Counted from the first letter of the stretch, positions 1-12,783 are shown. The stretch: 64,000 bases of DNA from Primulina eburnea (GCF_022965805.1 NC_133105.1:186001-250000); one strand, 5' to 3'. The notes: generated by a model not told the origin, from the letters alone. Made by a program: numbers and translations.

Positions 1-724
1 GATGTCTAGACGATTAAACATGCTTTATTTTTGTTTAGATTTCATTATGAACTAATTTTTCAGTCTAGAGGATGATGTAGCTTTGTGGACATGATGAGTT
101 GACGTAGTTGTTTATATGATTGAATTCTTTTTGGTTTAATTATGTTTCTTGTTTTTATTGGCCATAAATTATTGTTGACTGATTAATTCTACAATTCGGG
201 AAAGAAACTAGGATTATATATCATTAGAAACATATCGTTGAATGTTTATATCGTTCGGAAGGTGTATAACTTCAGCGAGGCCTAGGTAAGAACATCGTTT
301 GCTTTTATCATTTGAATTTAGATTCTTCTTAAGAATGTTTGGATCGAAGTTTGAATGATACAATTTATTCGTCACTTGGGAAAAGGGGAATAAAATAATT
401 AAGTGTTCTTGGCCATTAAATAATTTGAATTCATGAGTATAAATACAACCAGGAATAATTATCGTGGAAACTTAGTGAAATCAATTCTCTCGATATTTTC
501 TCTCATTGAGATTTTCTCGACTCGGTGATTAGATTAATATTTATTTGCTATTAATTAATTTTCAGCAAGCCAAACCTTTTATTGATTTTTCTAGATAAAT
601 TCGTGACTATTTTAATTAAAAGCACTGATATATTTTTAGTCATATACTCCTCGTGGAAACGATACTTTACTTTCATATATTAAAACTTGACAATCGTGTT
701 CTTGCGAGCATAAAATACGCAACA
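1..724 (+). mobile_element. Ty3/gypsy LTR (3' part, possibly complete)
   Basis: AT-rich sequence ends in CGCAACA at about 724, six bases before a primer-binding site at 731-748, which is where a 5' LTR should end. A gag-like reading frame follows downstream in the same orientation. The LTR start cannot be placed and may lie left of the window, because no second copy is present for comparison. Confidence 0.6.
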
Positions 725-730
725 AGTTTT

Positions 731-748
731 TGGCGCCGTTGCCAGGGA
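731..748 (+). other. Retrotransposon primer-binding site, tRNA-Asp type
   Basis: TGGCGCCGTTGCCAGGGA differs at one base from the TGGCGCCGTTGCCGGGGA site used by many plant gypsy elements (Athila-like), which is complementary to the 3' end of tRNA-Asp. The tRNA assignment is from family knowledge; the match itself is seen in the sequence. Confidence 0.75.
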
Positions 749-961
749 GTGTCAAATTTAATTTTATATCAGTATTGTTACCAATTAGTCTAGATTTTAA
801 TTTAGAGCTTTTTATTTTATTTTATAATTACTGAGTTGTTCATTTTCCCTTGTTTGACAGTGCATGCGAAGATAGCAAAGTCCTGACTTGCTTATCTTTG
901 ATCCTGAGATCGAAAGACTGCACGAAGATTAAGAAAAGTGAGAAGAGAAGATCTCCCAGCA

Positions 962-2490
962 ATGACTTAACACAGAGAAGATGACAGACGTAACCAACCA
1001 GAGGCTATACCTATCAGAGATCACTTCAGACCAGTGATCAACACACATTATTTTGACATTGCTCGGGGGACCATAAATGAGAATAACTTCGAGCTAAAGC
1101 CTGCTCTGATAAATATGGTTCAACATAACCAGTTTGCTAGAATCGCCACTTCAGACCCTCACGTGCACCTAAAGACTTTCCTGGAAATCACGGATACGGT
1201 AAAGATTAATAATGTTCCTGATGATATTATTATATTGCGTTTGTTTCTATTTTCTCTCAGGGATCAAGCAAAAGGATGGCTCCAATCGCTTCCACTGAGG
1301 AGCATAACAACATGGCAAGAGCTAGCAACAAAGTTCCTTGCTAAATATTTACCCCCTGTAAAGTCTGCACAACTGAAGATTGAGATTAATACTTTCAGGC
1401 TGATTGACTTTGAGTAGCTTTATGAGGCGTGGGAAAGATATAAGGAGTTGTTGAGAAAATCTCTGAACCATGATTTTGAATAATGGGTGCAAATTGAATT
1501 ATTTTACAACGGTCTAAATGGACAAACACGAAGAACAGTGGGCGCAGCGACAGATGGCACGATCTTTTCCAATTCTCTTGCTCAAGCCTATGCCATGCTT
1601 GAGCAGATGACTATTAATACCTACCATTGGCCGTCTGAGAGGTCAGGAGTAAAGAGGACAACTGGAGTTTATGTTGTGGATCCTATTACATCCCTCACTA
1701 TACAAGTATCAACATTAACTATGCAGATAACAGCCATGAATAAAGTGAGTACATCAGACACTGAGGGACCACCGGTTGTTGTTGAAGAACCACATTTTTC
1801 TGAAAAAGTTCAATACATCAACAACAAGAATTTCGGAGGCTATGGAGGATATCGAGGTAACTATCCCCCTAATATTTACCACCCTGGTTTGAGAACTCAC
1901 GAGAATTTTTTTTAAAAAAAACAATTAGAATGTGTTTAATCCTCTCCCTGGGTTCAATACATCAAATGGGGAAGGAAAGCCATCATTTGAAGACTAGTTG
2001 GGACATTTGTTTCTGAATCTGGTAAGAGGATGGCTAGGACAGAGAATAGGCTTGATAACCTAGAGACCTACATGGAGAATATTGGTTCTTCCTTGAAAAT
2101 CCCTGAGTCGTAAGTGGGATAGATAACGAAGCAACTCACATCTCAACCATCAGGCACAATACCAAAGACTGCAAACCCAAATCTAAGAGAAGTGAACGGC
2201 GTTTTCATATAGCATAAAGAGATTGGTATGGTAGATAGAGAAGATAAAAATGTTGATCTCGCACCCATCCGGAAGATAAGCAACCACCAAGCAAAGGAAT
2301 CCAAAGGTAAGTAAGGTAAGAGTTATGATTTAGATCAGTGTATTGATATTTATTTACTTCCCTACCCCAGAGGTTAATACAATTGAAGGCTGAATTTCAA
2401 AAGAAAAAAGGCCTTGAAGATCTCAAGCACCTACACACTAACATTCTTAAACAATATTCTGGCAATATTATCAGCTAATTATATTTAAAC
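962..2490 (+). pseudogene. Ty3/gypsy gag remnant (Athila-like)
   Basis: The 1034-1417 frame carries a typical retrotransposon gag block: a run ending LRDQAKGWLQSLP, then TTWQELATKFLAKYLPP. It continues after an in-frame TAG at about 1414 (LYEAWERYKELLRK) and again after a second stop near 1480, through 1487-1915 (LFYNGLNGQTRRTVGAA). At about 2354-2480 a short PYPRG...LKAEFQKKK stretch resembles the linker before protease in Athila-like polyproteins. Several stops and frame changes make this a dead copy. No protease, RT or integrase follows, because copia sequence replaces it from about 2490. Confidence 0.8.
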
Positions 2491-2499
2491 AAGATACCC

Positions 2500-3027
2500 T
2501 ACAAGAAAAATGATAAGACGTCGTACGAATTGTGGAAAGATAATAAACATTCTTAACTTGAAAATGTTAGAGCAAACGAAGGTTTTTCAAAGGAAGAAGA
2601 ACTAGGCGAAGTAAAAAAAACTAGAACCTTGAAGTTCTTTTATTCAGATTTTCACACTTATATGCTGAAAAATGAATCAAATAACTTATAAGATTCTTTG
2701 TCTGCCCAACCGCCATACTAGAAAGAAGTCATCAATGCATAAATAGATTCCATTGTACAAAACCGTACTTGGAAACTATTGGATCTTCCACAAGGCACCA
2801 AACTATTGGGATCCTGAAAGAAAGTATAAAGCCGATGTTACATTAGGAAAATACAAGGCTATATTGATGGCTAAAGGCTATAGACAGAAAGAAGACCTTG
2901 ACTTCTTCGATACTTATTCATCGAGAATGACTTTCATTCATATACTCACTGCAATCGAATCTTTTCATAACCATGCGATATACCAAATGGATGTTAAAAC
3001 CTCATTCTTGAATGGTAAATTTGAAGA

Positions 3028-3099
<72 letters not shown>

Positions 3100-4220
3100 C
3101 AATCCAAAGGTTATATTGTTTGGGGTCAAGAAAGAAAAGTGTACCGATTTGTTAAATCTGTACATGGACTTAAACAAGCAACCAAGCAGTGGCATGAGAA
3201 ATTTGACAAAGTGATGTTGTCAAATAGTTTTAAGATTAATGAGGGTGAAAAATGCGTTTATATTAAAGGAACTCGAGAATCTTATGTAATATAATGTCTA
3301 TATGTCGATGACATGTTTATAATGGGGGGTAATTAAGATATGATTAAAGCAGCAAAATTTTTTTTTGACAAAACGTTTTGATACGAAAGATATGAGCATT
3401 GATGATGTTATATTATGAATTAAAATCTCTAGAACTTCAGTAGCAATTATCTTATCTCAATCTCATTATGTTGATAATGTCTTGAGGAAGTTCAATACAC
3501 ATGAATCAATCCCGGTAAATACGCCTATGGACATGAGCGCTCATTTGGATAAAAATCACGAAGAACCAGTATCCCAGCTAGAATACTCAAGAATTATTAG
3601 AAGCCTTATCTACATCACCAGTTGTACTCGATCAGAAATCATTTGTGAGATAAATAAGTTGAGTCGACTCATTATCAATCCAAGTTATGCTTATTGGAAC
3701 GCTTTGACAATGGTGCTTGGATATTTAATGCACATGTTAGAGTATGGACGGCATTTTACAAAATATCATGTGGTACCATAATGATATAGTTATTCTAATT
3801 GGATTTCTAATACAAAATACTCAAAATCCACTAGTGGCTATATTTTTAGCATTGGTGGTAGCACAGTCACTTAGAAATCATCAAAACAAAATTGCAATGC
3901 TAAATCCACAATGGATTTTGAATTTATAGTACTAGATAAAGTTGCAGAAAAAGCAGAAGAGCTTTATAATTTTGTAGAGAATATTCCTTGTTGAACAAGT
4001 CCAGTGCTTGCAATAATGATACATTGCAATATTCAATCGGTAATTACAAGGGCACAAAACAACATATACAATGATAAGTCTTGACATATTCGTCAAAACA
4101 TAATACAGTGCAATATCAAATAGAGTTATCTCTATTGATTATGTCCAATTAAATGATAACTTGGCGGATCCGCTTACAAAATCTTTAAATAGAGATTAAG
4201 TGCACATCTTGTATAAGAGA
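2500..4220 (+). pseudogene. Ty1/copia pol remnant (integrase tail, RT, RNase H)
   Basis: Pieces occur in copia order: an integrase C-terminal tag (TSYELWK, about 2520), the RT start (NRTWKLLDLPQGTK, 2755), IYQMDVKTSFLNGKFEEDIY (about 2970-3030), VKSVHGLKQATKQWHEKFDK (3150-3210), a YVDDMF-like stretch with the next bases frameshifted (about 3300), and the RNase H end DNLADPLTKSLNR (about 4160-4195). Stops, frameshifts and a long TA repeat inside RT show that it is inactive. It has the same orientation as the gypsy remnant but belongs to a different superfamily. Confidence 0.85.
3030..3095. repeat. (AT)n microsatellite, about 33 units
   Basis: Uninterrupted alternating A/T of 66 bp inside the copia RT remnant. 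It sits where the conserved RT codons for D-I-Y-M (GATATATATATG) should be, so it probably grew from that codon run. Confidence 0.95.
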
Positions 4221-4720
4221 ATGAGTTTAAAACCTACAAAATAAAGTTTTCACATTGGAAACTAAACTTTGTCGATTGGAGATCCAAAATCTTATTTCAA
4301 TGTGACAACTAAATTATGAAAACTTGAGTGAACATTCGGAAATAATTCTCTTCTCATGGTGAATTTTATTTCCTATCAATGTTATGAGGTTAAGTATCAA
4401 ACTTTTAATGATTACAAAGCTTGTAATAGGAAGAGTATGGTATGACACTTTTAAAAACGATTGCTTATATAAGTGTGAGAGCTGGCTCTTCAACAAAACA
4501 GTTATGAAGCCAAAATATGTTTCATAACCAAAATGAATACAGCTGGAAAAAACCAAATAGAAATAATAGGAAATGTATCGTGTAGGTAGTATTGTCTGAT
4601 TTAATTCAAACCTCAAAGAAAATGACAAAAAATTCAGCAATTACGTAGATGCGATAATTCTTCATGTAAGCTTTCTTCTCGACATCACGTACATTCATGC
4701 ATTAATTTGATGTGGAGGAT

Positions 4721-5140
4721 TGTTAAAATTTTGTTAAACTTATTGAATTGAAATTATGCAACAAACACAAGAAAGGCTCGAAACGAAAGCAGAAAAAAAA
4801 AAGAAATTTGGCGCACCGAGTGATGTCTGCACTAAGTGTAGGGTGCCCCCTACATTGCTGCTCTATCAGGGAAAACCCAAATAAAATTGGACACAAAGGT
4901 GCATTTTCAGCGTGCCCACTTTCATACAGATTTTTCTGTATAGGGCTGTGGAGCGCGGGTGTGTCTGTTGTCCTATGTCACAAACAGGTACACGCAAAAT
5001 CGAGTTTTCTTGACACTATTTCATCCAAATGGAATCTCTTAGATTAAAATGGCTTATATGGTGTGAGTTTGATGTTATGTGTAATTCCAAGACTATTCTC
5101 TTGTAAAGCTAAATTTCTCATTTTAGTGCAGAAATTATAA
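4721..5140 (+). mobile_element. Copia 3' LTR (end uncertain)
   Basis: A purine stretch (GATGTGGAGGAT) directly precedes TGTTAAAATTTTG at 4721, the usual polypurine tract/LTR junction of copia elements, about 500 bp after the end of RNase H. The right end is not defined because no partner LTR is visible; 5140 is an estimate before the GPA1 upstream region. Confidence 0.5.
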
Positions 5141-5149
5141 TACGAGGAT

Positions 5150-5808
5150 TATTGATTGATTGCCTGGTAAGATATTTTTATTAAAAGTGATCCTTCTATT
5201 ATTCTATTCTTGTCCTTTCCTGGCTGATACTGATATCGAATGACCGAAGAATTCATGACAAGTTCGTTCGTGTTCCCGAGATGAGATCCATCCAACCACC
5301 CACGCTCCTTTCTCTCAGTTGAACTCGATTTACTCGCTCTCTTGTTTTTAGGGTTGGATTTTATTTTAATTTTCTTTTGTTTTTCAATCTCGTTCCCTTT
5401 AAACAACAAGAACGGAACTCAGGGAATTTAGTTTCGTAGCATTTTCCTTTTCGATTGATATGATGATGATCTGAATTCTATGTAAATTTTATCTTTCTGG
5501 TCGTTGACTTATTTTTAATTAGGCGAGCTTCTGTCTACCAGTGATCTACGTTGATCTAGACTCTAGACTACATTTGATTCTGCTCCTGATCCTGTTTTTC
5601 ACTTAATGATTTACTTGAATGAAGAAGCTGCACTTTGTACATTTGGTTTGAGCCGTTTCTTCTATTATCCCCCCCACCCTTTTTTTTTTTTTGTTATTAG
5701 GCAGTGAATAACACTTTGTAGAAGATTGCCAGAAGTGTCAAAATCGATCTTTCACAACAGTTTGACTGACTCTACGTGATATTTATGTGGTCTACTCTGA
5801 TTGACACT
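5150..5808 (+). promoter_or_regulatory. GPA1 upstream region and likely 5' UTR with a leader intron
   Basis: Pyrimidine-rich leader-like sequence (CTTTCTCTCAG..., from about 5305) precedes the G-alpha gene. At 5672-5704 a long C/T tract ending in TTATTAGGCAG is a strong 3' splice site, so a 5' UTR intron probably ends at 5704 and the exon carrying the ATG starts at 5705. No clear TATA box was assigned. A copia LTR ends about 10-150 bp upstream of this region. Confidence 0.4.
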
Positions 5809-8800
5809 ATGGGGTTAATCTGCAGTAGACAGCAACGTAGTCAAGCTGATTCTGAAGAGCATGAGCAGGTGCATCTTCTATATTTACCCAAAACTTTCTT
5901 CACGTGCTTATTGTTTTTTTATTATTAGTATCTTGTTATTTAGGCATTAATACATGTATGTGGCATTGATTCCCAGACTGCTGAAATAGAGAGGAGAATC
6001 GACCAAGAAACGAAGGCAGAGAAGCATATTCAGAAACTGCTACTGCTTGGTATCCATACGTGAAAACTGCTTTTTGATTCTGCCGTATGTTCATCGATTT
6101 AGATGATCAGACCAAATATACGGACGTACATGTTTTCTCGCTTTTTTTTCGGTGTTTTATTACTGCCAACACGAACCAGCTACAGTTTCATTGGCTACTT
6201 TTAAAATGTATCTTACTTTTTGTCCAATCCTTGCATACCCTTCTAGGCACAAGCTTTGGCTTTGGATAGAAGATGTTGTGATACTTTATTTCGTGGCATA
6301 TTATAAAACATCTCTTTTGGCTCGCTCGTAGTTTGAGATGTTTTCCACAATCTGCCTATACACAAATTAGTGAAAAATCTGGTAACAGAAATTACAAGGG
6401 TGTCAGGTGTCTGCTTAAGGTCTTCCAAGTTTTGTCTAAAATTGTCCTTGTGATATAAGCACACATCATAACAGTATCTTCTCTTGCCTTTGCATGTGTT
6501 ATTCCTTTTTCCATTCTTCTTTTACATTCACTGGAATGTGCTTGTTTAAGGTGCTGGAGATTCTGGGAAGTCCACTATTTTCAAGCAGGTAAGATGTCCT
6601 ATTTTGTTCTCTGTGAACATCACAAATTAGTTTATGCACACATTTCTTTTATTATCAGATGACTCAGGTAGGTGCATGTTAAATGTCGTGCAGATAAAAC
6701 TTTTGTTTCAGAGTGGGTTTGACGAGGCTGAGCTTAAAGGATACATCCCTGTAATACATGCCAATGTTTATCAGACAATAAAAGTATGAAATACTTGGAA
6801 GGTTGTGTTGGTTTATTCCCTTTAGGAATCAAGTACAATTTTTTACCAGTGTTGATGGCCTGAGAAAATGAAGTTTCCAAACAACATAATGTAGTACTTG
6901 AAGTTATACCTGCATGATACTATCCAGTTTGAATTGATTATTGATGCTCACAGATTTTACACGATGGATCAAAGGAACTGTCTCAAACCGTATCAGATTC
7001 CTCAAAGTTCACCATATCTGATGAAAATAAGGTCTGAATCAATTTTTCAAGATTTAGCAAAGTTTTGTTTATAGTGATTATTTCAGATGCCCATGCATGA
7101 AATTTAAGATTTTCCAAACGTCCGGTTTTGGTGATGGAATTTACTTTCAATAATATTTCTTGCATTAGCAAATTGGGGAGAAACTCTCAGAAATCGGTAG
7201 TAGGTTTGATTGCCCAACTCTTACCAAAGAACTTGCGAATGAGATAGAAGCTCTCTGGAAAGATAGTGCCATACAGGTCAATTTTCCTTCATCCAAATGG
7301 CTAGGTTAATCTTTTGCTAGATTCCGATGTGTTTTTTAATTACCCGAATTCGTTAGAGTTTTATCACAACTAAAGTTTGAATGTGCTCTGCAGGAAACAT
7401 TTTCCCATGGCCACGAACTTCAAGTTCCAGATTGTGCAGATTATTTTATGGAAAATTTGGAAAGATTGTCAGATTCAGACTACATTCCTACAAAGGTGAG
7501 TGAAAACTCAAGTTCTCACACGCCTATTTCTTTTCATTTAGCTTCAGTAATTTAAGGAAACATCTTCCAGCAGTGTCAACAATAGATTTGTTGCCACAAA
7601 AAATGAAATATCCTTTTTATGTCAAGTTGGTGAAGATATATTTTTATATTTACATATCCTCCATTCTCCCATCCCTTCGAATTTTCAGGAAACCTTCACC
7701 CCTTATTTATGAAACTTGCTGCAACCGATCACCAAGGGTAAAATTTTATGTTCTTTGGTCAATCTGGCTGCGCTGTATACCACTCATTTTGTTCTTTGTC
7801 TGACCATCCATGACCATTATCTTGTGTTTGACGTCTTTTGTTAGAATAAAGGAGAAATTCTACGGAATCAGATTCGATATATTGATAGCGTTGACATAAT
7901 TGTGACTTAATATTTGATTCCCTACCATGTTTATTCCAAACTAATATGATTTTTATTTTCTGAAGTGAGGGAATGATAGAGTTTTAGTCCTGTGGACATT
8001 GTAGCGTGGATGTAGGTCTTTATGACTAAACCGCGTAATTTATGTGTTGGCTTTTATACTTTCTATGCTATATTTTCCTATTTAAAATGAACATGTTCCA
8101 GATGTTTAATTTAATTTTTGTCTTGTAATAGGAGGATGTTCTTCATGCTAGGGTTCGGACAACTGGTGTTGTGGAAATCCAGTTCAGGTAATAAGTGGTT
8201 CTTTGCCTCGAGATTATGGATGGACCGATTTTTCATACCTATGTGTGAATAAAAGGTTCTTTCATTTCCTTGGGTAAAAGCAGCATTTATTGTAACAATG
8301 TGTTGAGTTACTCTTTATCTGTAGATTGACTTTAATTTTAAGATGATGAGATAAGTGAAATTTCTTCACATTTCACTTACGATGTACCATTATCAACTGT
8401 TTGGTTTAGCATATCAGTTAGCGCTTTGGTGATATGATATAATGCATGCTCTATTTTTATTTATGGCATGCGATTTCTTTAAAGTTTATTTTAAAAAAAA
8501 TTATTTGAATGAAAATTGTGTGTTGAAGAATGAAATGAAGTAGGTAGTTTTAATAATGTAAAAAGGTTTATATCATCGTCGCTAATTGTTTAAACATTTG
8601 CAGCCCAGTTGGAGAGAACAAAAAAAGTGGTGAAGTATATCGACTCTTTGATGTCGGAGGCCAGAGAAATGAAAGAAGGAAATGGATTCATCTATTCGAG
8701 GGTGTTGCAGCTGTGATATTTTGTGCAGCTATTAGTGAGTACGTTTGATATTCCTCCTCCTCGGTTATCATTCAGAAAGAACAAGTTTTTGACATCTTGA

Positions 8801-9789
8801 TGGCTTCCTTGTTGAAGCATTGACATTATTTAGGATTGTGAACTTAATTACCATTCCTCGTTACTTCAATCTTTTACAGCTCTTACTGAGAAGTTTGTAT
8901 TTGTGTAGTTTTCTCATTTGATGTTATGCAAATGTTGTTACTTACTCAAGGTGCAATACTTTGTTTCAGTTATGATCAGACTCTCTTTGAGGATGATAAC
9001 AAGAATAGGATGATGGAGACAAAAGAGCTCTTTGAGTGGGTCCTAAAGCAGCCTTGCTTCGAGGTTTTTCCATGACAAGTTACAAGATATTATGTTGTTT
9101 TGTTTGCTAAGAGAACTTGTTCCTTTAATATCAATCCAGTTAATGGTATATACTACTGGTCTGCTGGCTAACCCTTTTCCCCTTAAATGCAGAAAACTTC
9201 TTTCATGCTATTTCTCAACAAATTTGATTTATTTGAAAAGAAGGTTCTGAACGTAAGTGAATGGAGGTCCACAACTTCTGTTGGCTGACTCAGCATCCAT
9301 GTGATTGTGATCATAATTTTCTTGTATACAGGTCCCATTGAATGTATGTGGGTGGTTCAAGGATTATCAGCCAGTTTCAACTGGAAAACAAGAAATCGAG
9401 AACGCATACGAGTAAATGCATTCTTTAACCCTCTTTGAGACTCGGATGAGGTTTCCAAATGGGCTCTAATCTGAGATTGTCTTTCCCTTAAAGCTTCTTC
9501 GATGCCTTTTAAGATCATCATTCGAACTCTGATATACACTAGGATAACACATAAAATTAGTTGATCTGTCATAATTTAGCAAGCACTCAACTTGTGATGC
9601 TTGACATTCAGGTTTGTGAAGAAAAAATTCGAGGAACTGTATTTCCAGAGCACGGGCCCTGACCGTGTAGATCGGGTCTTTAAGATCTATAGAACAACAG
9701 CCTTAGATCAGAAACTTGTGAAGAAGACTTTCAAGCTTGTTGATGAGACGTTGAGACGAAGAAATCTATTTGAAGCAGGTCTATTGTAA
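5809..9789 (+). CDS. GPA1: Heterotrimeric G-protein alpha subunit
   Basis: Thirteen exons: 5809-5868, 5977-6049, 6551-6588, 6694-6783, 6954-7031, 7169-7276, 7394-7495, 8132-8187, 8604-8738, 8970-9063, 9193-9252, 9332-9411, 9612-9789. Joined they give 1152 nt, 383 aa, the length of Arabidopsis GPA1, with GT-AG at every intron. The protein is the GTP-binding switch of plant heterotrimeric signalling at the plasma membrane, acting with G-beta-gamma and RGS1 (family knowledge). Visible features: MGLICS N-terminus (Gly2 myristoylation, Cys5 palmitoylation); P-loop GAGDSGKST at 45-53; switch I RVRTTG with the catalytic Arg; switch [14 protein letters not shown] with the catalytic Gln; NKFD; TTALDQ; C-terminal [10 protein letters not shown]. 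Oddities: Asp replaces the near-invariant P-loop Glu, and exon 9/10 joining gives ISDYDQT rather than ISEYDQT. No stop or frameshift, so it is probably functional. Confidence 0.95.
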
Positions 9790-10455
9790 TGACAAACTCA
9801 ACTTCAAGATTTCATGTTTCCATACAGTAGAGAGCCATTTAAGGTTGGCCTGCTTGTTTTTAATCTTTAAGTTATATAGTTTGCAATCCCAATTAAGATT
9901 TATGTTGATGAATTTCTTGCTTGAAAACCTTTCAGGTGCTTTTTTGAATAGGAGGATGGATAAAGTGCCACTTTAGAATTTGTAATCTTTAACATTCATC
10001 CTTTGTGTAAATCGCATATATTTTCATAACTAGGAATGATCACGTGCGATGTACGTAGGTAACTAATAATGAAAAATAAAGATTTAGATAATTTTTAAAA
10101 TCGTTTGAATAACATCTTGTTTATAAGTATTTATTAATCTAAATATAACAAAACACAATAAATATAAATACATGATGATGATTCATTTATTTATATAATA
10201 TTTTTCAATTCGTGTAATTATAACATAATGATAGCTCTATCAAATTAACAAAAATATTTTCCATCCAAATATTATTCACAATGGAAAATAATAAAAATAA
10301 AATTAATAGAATAATGAATTACTAAAACCAAAGTCACAATATTTTTAAATGAAGTGCATATAGCGATTGTCAAATAAAATTATCTTAATTAACTAAATTA
10401 TCATAATGATGTTAAAATAAAATTCATAAACTTGTTATTAAGTTAAATATCAATT
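9790..10455. other. GPA1 3' flank and AT-rich intergenic DNA
   Basis: The first about 200 bases are the probable GPA1 3' UTR. Beyond about 10020 the sequence is strongly AT-rich with no reading frame or recognisable element. A CACGTGCGATGTACGTAG stretch near 10040 is palindrome-like. Confidence 0.5.
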
Positions 10456-12036
10456 TTGTTTTTGCCAACTTTTAACTCCTTGCGAATTTTGTTTAACTTT
10501 CTCCTTTTTAAATATATATATTATACATAGTTAACTTATATCATAATAGATCATTTGAAAAATAATATTGATGATTAATAATTTTATGTTAAATAAAATT
10601 TTAAAATAATATCAATCAAATAAATATGTGTAGAAAACACATATACGTAATATTCAGTTTAAAAATATCATATCTAAAAAATTTAATTCCTAATAAATGA
10701 TAATAAATTAGCGTTATAATTCATATATATTACAAGGATTGTCTTAATTAAAAAATTATAAGGATTATCTCATAAATTTAATATAAAAGTATAAAGTAAT
10801 TTTCATTCTTTTTAATTTCTCATTAATTTCTTTTCTATGAATAACGTTGAAATAACTCAAAATTATCAAATTATATTGCATATAAAATATTCAAAAAAAA
10901 TTGCAAAAGAGCATATAAAATTTGCATGCTCTCAATATCCATTTTAATTGGAAAAAAATCATAAGAAAAATAACATTTTCTCACATAGTTTTTATAACAC
11001 TTGTAGAAAAATGTAAGCTTGAGATATATATTGAGACATTAATTAATATCACAATTATTAAATTAAAAATATAAAAAAGTATCATACTAATATATTTGTA
11101 ATATTTTTCGTCGATCCAACTAAAATAATGAAATAAAGTATTCTCATTTTCCATCTCAACTCTTAAATCAGAAAATTAAAAATTCACCAAAATAAATAAA
11201 TGAAACATTAATTAAGTAATAGTGTGTAAAAGTGTAACTAAAAAAATTCACAAATCAAACTCATATATTTATAGAGGTATATATAGATCTGCTAACTTTT
11301 AACCATTTGCAGATTTTGTTTGACTTTCTCTGTTTTTTTAGAATACATATTATAGACAGTTAATTTTATATCAGAATGGATCATTTGTAAATTAATATTG
11401 ATGATTAATATTTCATAGTAAATATATTTTTTAAATAATATCAATCAAATAAATATGTGTAGTAAAACACATATATAAATAAAATAATAAGTAATACAAA
11501 TTTAAAAAATATCATATTTAAAAAATTAATTTCTAATGAATGAAAATAAATTATCACTATAATTCATATTTTTTAAAAGAATTATATTCGGTAAAAAATT
11601 ATAAGGATTATCTAATAAATTTAATACAAAAGTAGAAAGTAGTTTTCGTTCTTTTTAATTTATCATTAATTTCTCTGTCTAGTTGAAATAAATCAAACTA
11701 ATCAAATTATGCGAATAAAATATAAGAAAAAATTGCAAAAGAGCATATAGAATCTACATGGTCTCAAACATTAATTAAGTATCACAATTCAATAAAATAA
11801 AATATCATATTAATGTGTTTGTAATATTTATCGTCCATTCAACTAAAATAATAGAATAAAGTTATTTTTATTTTAAATATCAATCTTTAGATCAAAAAAT
11901 TGAAAAGTCACATAAATAAATAAATGAATAAAACATTAATGAAGTAATGTTGAGTGAAAGGGTAAATAAGTAAAACATTAATGAAGTAATTGTGAGTGAA
12001 GGATAACTAAGTAAATTCACAATTCAAACTCATATA
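10456..12036. repeat. Tandem duplication of an AT-rich unit of about 830 bp
   Basis: Unit 1 (about 10456-11288) and unit 2 (about 11289-12036) align along their length at an offset near 830. Shared landmarks in the same order include ATTGATGATTAATA (10568 and 11398), AATATGTGTAG followed by AAAACACATAT, AAAAATTATAAGGATTATCT, TTGCAAAAGAGCATATA and CAAACTCATATATTTATAGA. The copies differ by many substitutions and indels, so the duplication is old. Unit 2 has an extra local duplication (AAACATTAATGAAGTAAT twice, about 11930-11985). No coding potential. Confidence 0.85.
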
Positions 12037-12259
12037 TTTATAGATTGTATAGATGTATAGATTGTATAGATTATAATTTGACCGTATAGCTCTTTTTGGA
12101 TGAGTGCCAATGGTAAATGGATTTAAATTTGTCCAAGAATAATGAAAACGCGCCTCAGATATATTTTAATAGACTTTATTTGATATAGAAGTGAAAGGTG
12201 CGTAATATTAAATGCTATGCTAGCGGGAGAAAACAGAGGAAATGGAGATGTCCAAGGCA

Positions 12260-12264
12260 CTATG
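12260..12264. repeat. Target-site duplication CTATG (left)
   Basis: Perfect 5-bp match to 14194-14198, flanking a TG...CA element, as expected for LTR retrotransposon integration. Confidence 0.9.
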
Positions 12265-12783
12265 TGTGGGGACCCGGACGCTAATCAAGTTCTTAATCAT
12301 CTTTGGGACTAATTAATCAATTATAAACATGGTCTAATTTTTTTTTTAAAATGCGGAACGTAGTGACATACAACATATATATACATATCAGTATATAAAA
12401 TACAAATCCTGTATTTCAACATTTATTCAAACTAGGGTTTGAAACTAAAGTCAAGTGTTTAACCCTACATCTAGTCCAAGTCTGGTGCCACCACTCTAAT
12501 CACGATCTAGCTCTTCATCTCCTCGACCCTGGACCTGTCCCACCTGTTGTCAAGTACACATACAGACAAGACAACAGCCGGATATACCGGTGAGAATATA
12601 ATCCCCAGTATAAATCAATGAAACATGCAATCATATAAACAACTATAAAGCATGTAATCAGGTAACATGAATATGTATCAAAATCTGAAACATAAACAAT
12701 ATCAAATGAAACTGTCGACATTACTCATAATTCAGACTAGACTTAATCCTAGTCTAGGGATCCCGGTTTCCAGATGTGGTATT

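Noticed and set aside
2753..3195. Frames with long alternating I-Y tails as genes
   Set aside because: The tails are the TA microsatellite; the rest is a dead copia RT.
4314..4640. Minus-strand 108-codon frame
   Set aside because: Lies within the 3' untranslated part of a copia remnant and has no recognisable domain.
8731..8972. Apparent loss of the splice donor after ISE in G-alpha exon 9
   Set aside because: Using the GTACGT donor at 8739 and acceptor before 8970 keeps frame and gives ISDYDQT, so no lesion is needed.
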